From positions 1 through 11,184 of the forward strand of contig JAFUDD010000458.1 in NCBI GenBank assembly GCA_017459315.1: 11,184 nt of DNA. Reading direction: 5' to 3'. Shown piece by piece: positions 5,089 to 11,184 of this stretch; position 1 is the first letter of the stretch, and every line of letters begins with the position of its first letter. Below the pieces are notes generated by a model. That model was given only the letters and a program-made list of their open reading frames with translations, made no database searches and was not told where the DNA came from. Origin of the DNA: Clostridia bacterium (GTDB lineage Bacteria > Bacillota_A > Clostridia > Christensenellales > CAG-138). Position numbers and translations under genes: made by a program.

Positions 5089-8016
5089 TCACTTGCCCTC
5101 CTTTTTAGCATAGGTTTTCCAAAGAAAGACGGTGAATGCGCCAAGCGCCAGCACGCCGACGATCGCACATCCTGCCACGGCGGTCGGTTGCCACCAATAG
5201 ACGGTTTCTTCGATCACCGTTTCCTGCGCAAGCCCGTTGATCAGCAGGGAATTGACATGCGCGTAGAAGAAATGCTTGCACGCCTCCTGCATCCTTTTTA
5301 GGATATCGCCGTTGCGCTCTTTGGTGATCAGACTGCTCAGTTCACCCCGCCGTCCGGTATCGGACAGGAACAGATCCGATCCGCCCGCCAGACATTCGGC
5401 CGTGTGCATATAGGAGGACGCGTCCTTGGCGCTGTCGGTGATGTTCACGCCCTTGAAGCCCCATTCCTTCCGCAGGATCTGCACCTGTGTCGCTTCATGC
5501 GCGGCGGCAGCCGTCATGCCGATCCGGTTATAGCTTGACATGACGCCGATGCTTCCGCCGTCCGTCAGCGCGCCTTCAAAGGCTTTGTAATAGATCTCGC
5601 GGCACGCCTGCTCGGTGGCAAAAGTGGCGACGCCGTGACGGTTCACCTCCTGATCGTTCAGGACGAAATGCTTAAAGCCCGCGATCAGACCCTTTTCGGT
5701 CATGACCTTTGCCATCTCGCGTGAGACGAGATAGCTCATCCATCCGTCCTCGGAGAAGTATTCCGAATTGCGGCCGAGATACGCGGTCCGGTGGATGTTC
5801 GCGCCGGGGCCGAAATTCCACGGGATGTTCGCATAGATCGCATCCTCGCTCATCAGCGCCGCACGTTCGCGCGCCAGATCGAGATTCCATGTCGAGGCCT
5901 GTACAACGGCGTCCACATACAGCGTGCAAGGCTCGCCGTTGCCTGCCGAATACGCACCCAGGATACCGCTCGGGCCGTTCGTGACGGTGTTTTGCGGCTT
6001 GCCGATCTCCGGCATGGCGGCGCTGCCGCGGTCGTCACCGACGATCTCCGTAAGCTGTCCGATTGTCAGCTGCTGCACGAACGTATCCCACTTCGGATCG
6101 TCATACGAAACGTCCTTCATGTCGATCAGCTTGAGATCGGCGGTCTGATTGAACGGCACCTCCTTGGCGTCCGGCGCGTCAGCCGGTTTTTCATAGGAAT
6201 AGCCCTCCATCAGCTTCTGCATCGGCTCGGTCGCCGTCATGCTTTCCACCGGTTTGGGGAACGTCGTCCAATCCGCGCGCGTCAGGTACGTCACGCCGTT
6301 TTCGATAAATGTGTTCAGGTTCACATCCTGCAGCCGGTTGGAAACGACCTCACCCGTGACGGGGTTGGTCGCATAGGTCGTATTATCCCTCTCCGCCAAC
6401 GTGACAAGAACCGTCTTTGCCGCATCGCCCGAGACCGGGTTGCCCTGCTCGTCAAACAGACCCGAAGCGCCCTTGGCCGCAAGGATGTTGTTCAGCGCGT
6501 CGTGCGCGTCGGCGCCGATGGCAAACCGGTATTCGCCCGCATCGAACACATAGCAGCCGGTCTTGGCGCTGTCCGCGCCGTTCGGGGCGGTCTCGTCATA
6601 CGTCGCAAACGCATAATCCTGCACGGTCAGCGTGACCGTTTCGCTTTCGCCCGCCGCCAGCTCCCCGGTCTTTTGGAAGCCGATCATGGAAACGGCGGAC
6701 TTTTCCGCCATGCCCGGCGCATAGGGGCTTTGCACATAGAGCTGCACAAGGTCTTTTGACTTGCCCGCAAAGCCGCCGTCGTTGGTGACAAGCACCTTGG
6801 CGGTCACGGTATGCGCGTCCCGATCCCAAGTGATCGACTGCACGGTCTGTGTGAACGAGGCATAGCTTTTACCGTAGCCGAACGGATACGCCATCTCTTT
6901 GGCATAGTCCCATCCGGCGGGATCCACGAACGCACCTGCCGCGTCGGCTGCGTTGTTCTGACCGAGCACCTGATCCTGATAGCGCGTTTCGTAGTACTTA
7001 TAGCCAACGTAGATATCCTCGGCATAAACCAGATAACGGTCATGATAGAGCTTGTTCAGATTCGTGAATTGAAAATCGCCGTAGTTCTGCATCGCCGGCG
7101 CGGAAAGCGAGCTGGCCGCCCAAGTGTCGGCAAGGTGCCCGGATACATCCGCCTTGCCTGTCAAAAGATCGGCGATCCCGATATAGCCGTAGTTGCCCGC
7201 TGCGCCGTAAACAAGGCAGGCGTCCACGCCGTACTGCTCCTCCTCGATCCATTGCAGATCCATCGCAAACGGGCTGTTGACCAAAACGATGATCTTATCG
7301 AAGCACCCGGAATCATGGATCATTCTCAACAGATCCGCCTCCGCCTGATGGAACGACAGCAGCGGCACGCCGTCCGCGTCGCATGTGTCGAGATCGACGC
7401 CCTCGCCGCCGTAGCGGGTGAGCAGGACGATGGCCGCATCGTTATAGTCGTTTGCGAAGGACGCTTTCAGCGCATCAGTATAAAACGAGATCGGCACTTC
7501 CCCGATGGAGGACTGCCCCGGCGTCGCTGCGGAAACGCGGCTGACCCCGCTGTTCTGATACGCTTCCTGCATGGTCGGGTTGACGACAATTCCCGCGGCG
7601 GCAAAGGCGTCATAGAGCGTGCCGCCTTTGTTCGGGTTAAAGCTCGCGTTGCCGGCATTGGTGCGGTAGACGGGATCTTTGACCGAGTTGCCGAACAGCG
7701 TGACCCGACGTTCCGTTTCCCGGAGCGGCAGCGCATTGTTTTCGTTCCGCACCAATACGGCGCCCTCGTGCATCGCACGAATGTTGTGATCGCGCTCGTC
7801 CGAAAGAAGCTTTTCGCAGTTTTCCGCATTCAGTTCCCCGTAAGCCGAAGGGTAATACATCGTGTTCGCATCGGCGTCCATCGCCTTTGCGCCGAGTCCC
7901 AGAAAGCTGTTGACATAGCCGGAGTAATAAAACAGGGTGCTTGTTCCGGAGATCGCGGCAGACTGCAGCAGAAGCAGCGCCGCCGTCAAGCCGAGCCATC
8001 GTTGTGCTTTTCGCAT
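5089..8016 (-). CDS. Membrane-anchored GH3 glycoside hydrolase, reversed domain order
   Basis: A 975-residue member of glycoside hydrolase family 3, most likely a beta-glucosidase or similar exo-glycosidase. Order: an N-terminal membrane helix (about 8-26), the GH3 alpha/beta sandwich domain (about 75-385), a fibronectin III-like domain (about 390-500), a linker or insert, the GH3 barrel (about 625-910), and a C-terminal membrane helix (about 940-965) followed by KKEGK. Most GH3 enzymes have barrel then sandwich; the reversed order is known from Ruminococcus albus and Butyrivibrio. NGPSGI (681-686), the Lys782-His783 pair in FKHF, and Asp861 in NITDS (place of the usual SDW nucleophile) are visible. 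Glu205 in GGEGVD is the likely acid/base. The start has GGGAGGG 6 bases upstream; an ATG 54 bp further out lacks one. With both ends anchored, the catalytic part should lie outside the cell. Substrate is not known. Confidence 0.92.
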   Translation of the reverse strand: MRKAQRWLGLTAALLLLQSAAISGTSTLFYYSGYVNSFLGLGAKAMDADANTMYYPSAYGELNAENCEKLLSDERDHNIRAMHEGAVLVRNENNALPLRETERRVTLFGNSVKDPVYRTNAGNASFNPNKGGTLYDAFAAAGIVVNPTMQEAYQNSGVSRVSAATPGQSSIGEVPISFYTDALKASFANDYNDAAIVLLTRYGGEGVDLDTCDADGVPLLSFHQAEADLLRMIHDSGCFDKIIVLVNSPFAMDLQWIEEEQYGVDACLVYGAAGNYGYIGIADLLTGKADVSGHLADTWAASSLSAPAMQNYGDFQFTNLNKLYHDRYLVYAEDIYVGYKYYETRYQDQVLGQNNAADAAGAFVDPAGWDYAKEMAYPFGYGKSYASFTQTVQSITWDRDAHTVTAKVLVTNDGGFAGKSKDLVQLYVQSPYAPGMAEKSAVSMIGFQKTGELAAGESETVTLTVQDYAFATYDETAPNGADSAKTGCYVFDAGEYRFAIGADAHDALNNILAAKGASGLFDEQGNPVSGDAAKTVLVTLAERDNTTYATNPVTGEVVSNRLQDVNLNTFIENGVTYLTRADWTTFPKPVESMTATEPMQKLMEGYSYEKPADAPDAKEVPFNQTADLKLIDMKDVSYDDPKWDTFVQQLTIGQLTEIVGDDRGSAAMPEIGKPQNTVTNGPSGILGAYSAGNGEPCTLYVDAVVQASTWNLDLARERAALMSEDAIYANIPWNFGPGANIHRTAYLGRNSEYFSEDGWMSYLVSREMAKVMTEKGLIAGFKHFVLNDQEVNRHGVATFATEQACREIYYKAFEGALTDGGSIGVMSSYNRIGMTAAAAHEATQVQILRKEWGFKGVNITDSAKDASSYMHTAECLAGGSDLFLSDTGRRGELSSLITKERNGDILKRMQEACKHFFYAHVNSLLINGLAQETVIEETVYWWQPTAVAGCAIVGVLALGAFTVFLWKTYAKKEGK

Positions 8017-8046
8017 GGATATCCCTCCCGTATTCTGGATGAATTC

Positions 8047-8075
8047 AGCATAACAGATCGAGCGTTTCATTTCAT
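8047..8075 (-). promoter_or_regulatory. Weak candidate promoter of the GH3 operon
   Basis: On the minus strand, ATGAAA (8075-8070) and TATGCT (8052-8047) are separated by 17 bases, each matching the sigma-A hexamers at four of six positions. The weakness would fit an activator-dependent promoter. It would leave a leader of about 24 bases. Confidence 0.35.
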
Positions 8076-8090
8076 CCGATCTCGCATAAC
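8048..8090. repeat. Direct repeat GCATAAC bracketing the GH3 promoter
   Basis: GCATAAC occurs at 8048-8054 and 8084-8090, 36 bp apart; read on the minus strand it is GTTATGC. One copy overlaps the candidate -10 box and the other lies just upstream of the -35 box. LytTR regulators usually bind direct repeats containing GTT, so these are candidate sites for the divergently encoded regulator. The fit to published LytTR consensus sites is only partial. Confidence 0.35.
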
Positions 8091-8114
8091 CTTGCTGTTT
8101 GCGGCGGAGAATGG

Positions 8115-8143
8115 TTGACGCAGACTTTACGAAATGCTACAAT
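8115..8143 (+). promoter_or_regulatory. Sigma-A promoter of the two-component operon
   Basis: TTGACG (8115-8120), a 17-base spacer and TACAAT (8138-8143) are near consensus. The expected transcript start near 8150 leaves a leader of about 13 bases made up largely of the GGAGGGAAGGAA ribosome site. Confidence 0.82.
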
Positions 8144-8162
8144 TCTATTCGGAGGGAAGGAA

Positions 8163-8861
8163 ATGATTCGCGTTGCCGTTGTAGAGGATGAAGCTGTTCA
8201 TGCCGACAGGCTGATCGCCTGTCTGCGTCGCTATGGCAGAGAAAATGACCTTGCCTTTTCCGCTGCGCGCTTTTCCGATGCGATTTCCTTTTTGGAAACC
8301 TATCGGGGCGGCTTTGACCTTGTATTTCTCGACATCCGTATGCCCGGTATCGACGGCATGGAGGCGGCGAAGCGCCTTAGGGGGATTGATGCCGCGGTGC
8401 AGTTGGTTTTTGTAACGAGCCTTGTCCGCTACGCCGTGGACGGCTACGCGGTCGGCGCGGCCGATTATATCGTAAAGCCCTTTTCCTTTGAGGTTTTCGC
8501 ATTAAAGCTCTCCCGCATCCTGCGGCAGATGCCCGACCGCGACCGAAAAATTTCTTTCCGATTCGGCGCGGTCTATCACCGCTTTTCCGAAAGTGACATT
8601 CGATACGGCATCGTGGAAGAGCATAACATCCGGTATCGGCTGCAAAAGGAAAGCGTTCTGCGCCGCATGACGCTGAACGACGCGCTGGCGGACCTGGATG
8701 AACGCTTCTGCCGTATCCACAGCGGATGCTTTGTCAATCTCGATTATGTCGAAGGGTTTAACGGGGAGACGGTCACAGTCGCCGGAGAGACGCTGCCGGT
8801 CAGCCGCAACTGGAAAAGCGCCTTATCGGAGCAGCTTTCCGCGCAGGGAGAACGCCTATGA
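8163..8861 (+). CDS. LytTR-family response regulator
   Basis: A 232-residue two-domain regulator. Residues 1-120 form the receiver: acidic pair Glu8-Asp9, phospho-acceptor Asp57 in FLDIRMPGIDG, Thr85 and Lys105 in the IVKPF motif. Residues about 130-232 form a LytTR DNA-binding domain, with RIHSGCFVNLDYVEGF and LPVSRNWK as typical late blocks. This architecture is that of AgrA, ComE and VirR, which bind direct repeats upstream of their targets. An ATG further upstream would need an N-terminal extension over the -35/-10 region, so the start at GGAGGGAAGGAA-ATG is preferred. It overlaps the kinase gene by 4 bp (ATGA). Targets may include the divergent GH3 operon and its own operon (inference). 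Confidence 0.93.
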   Translation: MIRVAVVEDEAVHADRLIACLRRYGRENDLAFSAARFSDAISFLETYRGGFDLVFLDIRMPGIDGMEAAKRLRGIDAAVQLVFVTSLVRYAVDGYAVGAADYIVKPFSFEVFALKLSRILRQMPDRDRKISFRFGAVYHRFSESDIRYGIVEEHNIRYRLQKESVLRRMTLNDALADLDERFCRIHSGCFVNLDYVEGFNGETVTVAGETLPVSRNWKSALSEQLSAQGERL

Positions 8862-10201
8862 TCGAATTATTGCAATCCATATTCGGGGGAATGACGCGCT
8901 ATGTCATCATGGCGTTTATTGAGATCGCCGTATTTTGGCTGTATGTGCCCGTGTTTTGCGGCGACAGCAGACAAAGAAGCCTGTTTGCGCTGCGCGTCGT
9001 CATGATGATCCTGCTCTCGGTGCTCATGTGCATTCCTATCACCGCCGTTCGCGGGGCGGGCGACGCGCTGTGGAACCGCATTTTGACAGAAATGCTGTAT
9101 GCCGCCGTCGAGCTTGGGAGCATCTTCTTTCTCTTTCGGGAGCCTGTTTCGGAAAACGCCATGCTGTTTACGGGACTGACCGTGGCACGTAGTATTGCTG
9201 GAAATTTGATTCCTCTGCTGCGAAACCTTTTGGGACGCAACGATATGGAAACGATCAGCCTGTTTGCCGATGAAGTGCCCATGCGGGACTGGACGATCTA
9301 TCTGCTTTTGCAGCTTGCGTTCCTTTTACTGATGGCATGGCTGTTCCGCGGCGGCACGAAAAATCGGAGTGTTCGTTTGGAGCCGCAAGGCGCGCTGCTG
9401 CTGACGGGGATCACATTGCTGCTCAAATGCGTCCTTGCGCCGATTGCCAGACAATATCAGCAAATAAGCCTTCCCCTGTCCATGGTCGTGCGCGTGCTGA
9501 TGATACTGCTGTATCTGACCGTGATTGCGGCGCGCGCCGGACTGATCAGCAAGCAGCGATTGGAAACCGAGCTTCGCATTTCGGATGAGCTGCTGCATGT
9601 GGAAAAGAAACGCTATGCGGAGATGCGCGATTCGATCGAGCTGATCAATATGCGCTGTCACGATCTGAAGCAGCAGCTAAAGCACCTCCAAAGCAAGCTG
9701 ACCGAGGAGGAAACCGCCGCCCTGCGGGAAGCGATCGATATTTATGACAACAATATCCATACCGGCAGCGAGATCGTCGATACCGTGCTGTATCAGAAGG
9801 ATCTGCTGGCGCGAAGCAGCGGCATTCAGTTCACATGGATGTGCGACGGCGGCGCCGTGACCTTTATGGAGCCGAGCCGGCTGTATGCGCTGCTGTCCAA
9901 CGCGCTGGAGAACGCCCTCGAGGCAGTCACGCCTCTGCCGGAAAGCAAGCGCGTCATTCTGCTTCATATCCGCCGAGAGGGCGCAGACGCCGTGATCGAA
10001 ACGACCAATTATTTCGATCCCGCCGTCACGGCAGAGAACGGCACCGCAAAGCCGGATAAAGCCCATCACGGCTTCGGCATTAAAAGCATGCGCTTTATTG
10101 CGGAAGATTACGGCGGCACCGTCTCCACATCGCAAACGGACGATATGTTCTTCTTGATAATCCGTCTGCCGATCCAAACATCCGAGCGCCGCGACGGATA
10201 A
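8858..10201 (+). CDS. GHKL sensor histidine kinase, AgrC/ComD type
   Basis: A 447-residue kinase. The first ~228 residues hold six or seven membrane helices (near 14-33, 43-63, 77-94, 101-122, 145-163, 179-197 and 206-226). A coiled linker (230-262) leads to the H-box MRCHDLKQQL with His268. The ATPase part shows the N-box LSNALENALEA (346-356) and a G-box HHGFGIKSM (403-411). Features are those of HATPase_c_5 (PF14501) kinases that sense peptides or membrane signals. The start ATG overlaps the stop of the regulator gene (ATGA), which indicates coupled translation and a cognate pair. No peptide precursor or processing gene is seen nearby, so the ligand is unknown. No clear terminator follows. 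Confidence 0.93.
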   Translation: MIELLQSIFGGMTRYVIMAFIEIAVFWLYVPVFCGDSRQRSLFALRVVMMILLSVLMCIPITAVRGAGDALWNRILTEMLYAAVELGSIFFLFREPVSENAMLFTGLTVARSIAGNLIPLLRNLLGRNDMETISLFADEVPMRDWTIYLLLQLAFLLLMAWLFRGGTKNRSVRLEPQGALLLTGITLLLKCVLAPIARQYQQISLPLSMVVRVLMILLYLTVIAARAGLISKQRLETELRISDELLHVEKKRYAEMRDSIELINMRCHDLKQQLKHLQSKLTEEETAALREAIDIYDNNIHTGSEIVDTVLYQKDLLARSSGIQFTWMCDGGAVTFMEPSRLYALLSNALENALEAVTPLPESKRVILLHIRREGADAVIETTNYFDPAVTAENGTAKPDKAHHGFGIKSMRFIAEDYGGTVSTSQTDDMFFLIIRLPIQTSERRDG

Positions 10202-10334
10202 CCCCGTTGCCCCTGCCGAACCGGTTTAGCATTTATGATTATGCGATCCTCGCATTCGCAAAAAATGAACATTGACGTGCATTTGCACAGAAGCGTATAA
10301 TATAGGCGATATTTTCGGCGCACGGAGCTATGCG
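10202..10334. other. Intergenic region between the two kinases
   Basis: It holds the promoter of the next gene and a short TGCGA/TCGCA stem near 10243-10255 without a T-run. A 21-codon frame from 10235 lacks a ribosome site and is not called as a gene. Confidence 0.5.
10272..10301 (+). promoter_or_regulatory. Promoter of the second kinase with palindromic spacer
   Basis: TTGACG (10272-10277), an 18-base spacer and a perfect TATAAT (10296-10301). The spacer contains GTGCA-TT-TGCAC (10277-10288), a 5-bp inverted repeat that is a candidate operator. The promoter means the second kinase can be expressed separately from the first two-component operon. Confidence 0.8.
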
Positions 10335-11184
10335 ATGCGGATTCTGTATGATTTTTTATATCCTTTTTTCGGTGAAAATGCACAGGAGATCCTAAAAACT
10401 TCTTTCTCCTGCTTCAGGATGCTGTTCTGCGTTTTGCTTTTCGCGTTTCAGCTTCCACGAAGGACTCATTTTATGCGGCGGTCGATTGCTTCGGCTGCTG
10501 TGCTTTTGGCAAGCATTGCAGCTGCGGCTGCACTGAGGATCGCCTTCCCCTTTGCATTTGTCCGCGTTCTGTCGCGTCAGATCGATTATTACGTTTCTTT
10601 GCTCATCCTCTTTCTGCTTTTCGACGCGCCCGCGCCGACGCTGCTTTTGCAATGGTGCGCCGGCATGGCGGCTTCCGATCTTTCCGCAAGGCTGTTCGAC
10701 CTGTTGATCGTGCTTTGCGGGCATCATCCGTCCGAAACCATTTCTTTGTTTGCGGTTCCCTCCGAAGCGCGGGATCTTGTGATTCGTTTCGTATTCCAAT
10801 GGAGCGTTATTCTGCTTTGCCGGTATCTGTTCGGGCGGCGCAAATTGGAGTTTTACGACAGCCGCACCGAGCGGTCCATCGTTATCCTGTCCTTCATCGC
10901 GGCCTTGTCGCTGGGGCTTCTGAACGGCGTTACGCGCGAGTATATGGGCGACAGCACACCGCTGTACGCCGTCATTTTGCTGCTTTTTATTCTGCTCTCG
11001 AGTCTGATCCTGTTTCTCCGAACCGGCATACTGACGCAGGGGCAGTATCGGCAGAAGATCGATTTTTTGGAGCAGCTCCTGCGGGAAGAGAAAAAGCAGT
11101 TTGAGGCCGCCAAGCAAAATGTGGATGTGATCAATATGAAGGTTCACGATCTGAAGCATCGTTTGGATTCGATTGACGATCGAC
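10335..11184 (+). CDS. Second AgrC/ComD-type sensor kinase (cut by window end)
   Basis: The frame is open from ATG 10335 to the last base, giving 283 residues with no stop. The ATG is preceded by GGAG 7 bases upstream; another ATG at 10330 is too close to that site and its frame stops after 21 codons. About six to seven membrane helices lie within the first 230 residues, for example 84-105, 147-166, 181-197 and 210-229. A coiled stretch (235-265) leads to the H-box MKVHDLKHRL with His271. The ATPase domain must lie outside the window. It resembles the upstream kinase in layout and shares ETISLF at nearly the same place (134-139 here, 131-136 there), so the two are likely paralogues. Its partner regulator is not visible. 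Confidence 0.88.
   Translation, partial: MRILYDFLYPFFGENAQEILKTSFSCFRMLFCVLLFAFQLPRRTHFMRRSIASAAVLLASIAAAAALRIAFPFAFVRVLSRQIDYYVSLLILFLLFDAPAPTLLLQWCAGMAASDLSARLFDLLIVLCGHHPSETISLFAVPSEARDLVIRFVFQWSVILLCRYLFGRRKLEFYDSRTERSIVILSFIAALSLGLLNGVTREYMGDSTPLYAVILLLFILLSSLILFLRTGILTQGQYRQKIDFLEQLLREEKKQFEAAKQNVDVINMKVHDLKHRLDSIDDR

Noticed and set aside
4624..5301. 225-codon plus-strand frame behind an AGGAGG-like site and GTG
   Set aside because: It runs antisense through the membrane-protein gene and the end of GH3, and its protein is low-complexity and basic. The ribosome-like site is probably chance.
5791..8118. Long plus-strand frames (322 and 435 codons) opposite GH3
   Set aside because: They mirror the codon bias of GH3 in a GC-rich gene. 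The GH3 frame has full domain and catalytic-motif support.
10235..10300. 21-codon frame between the kinases as a signal peptide gene
   Set aside because: It has no ribosome site, overlaps the promoter of the next gene and has no AgrD-like or double-glycine leader pattern.
10392..11159. 255-codon minus-strand frame at the right end
   Set aside because: It is the antisense of the open second kinase frame, which has membrane helices and an H-box. The minus product is Gln/Lys-rich low complexity.

Overview
The window looks like chromosomal DNA of a Gram-positive anaerobe of class Clostridia, probably a gut organism. The grounds are strong AGGAGG-type ribosome sites, sigma-A promoters of TTGACN-N17/18-TATAAT type, a TnpV gene, a GH3 enzyme with the reversed domain order known from Ruminococcus and Butyrivibrio, and LytTR/GHKL signalling genes. 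Most genes are GC-rich; stretches at about 3160-3700 and 4380-4570 are clearly richer in AT and look acquired or decayed. The genus cannot be told from this window.

Layout. (1) Positions 1-678 hold no credible gene but an array of at least 13 palindromes, most of them 24-29 bp and one 37 bp, each with different arms around one of two related centres (CAA-N-TTG or CAT-N-ATG). This is the most unusual feature. (2) Positions 854-3128, minus strand: a regulator-like protein with a C-terminal sigma-70 region-4-like HTH, then a DUF3990 (ADP-ribosyltransferase-like) gene overlapping an XRE-family gene, which together look like a toxin-antitoxin pair. The pair has its own promoter, with a perfect inverted repeat between -35 and -10. 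(3) Positions 3159-4600: a mobile-element scar with a short AT-rich orphan gene (possibly frameshifted), a bidirectional terminator, a tnpV gene and a highly structured noncoding stretch. (4) Positions 4710-8016, minus strand: a large GH3 glycoside hydrolase of reversed domain order, anchored at both ends, followed 1 bp later by a small four-helix membrane protein. (5) Positions 8163-11184, plus strand, divergent from GH3: a LytTR response regulator, a GHKL histidine kinase overlapping it by 4 bp, and, from its own promoter, a second related kinase cut off by the window end.

How the parts may work together (inference): the regulator and first kinase form an AgrA/AgrC- or ComE/ComD-like two-component system, which may control the divergent GH3 operon through the 146-bp shared intergenic region. 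A direct repeat of GTTATGC brackets a weak GH3 promoter there. No agrB- or agrD-like peptide gene is visible. The DUF3990/XRE pair next to the sigma-like gene, TnpV and the palindrome array suggest an accessory island bordering a conserved sugar-utilisation and signalling region.
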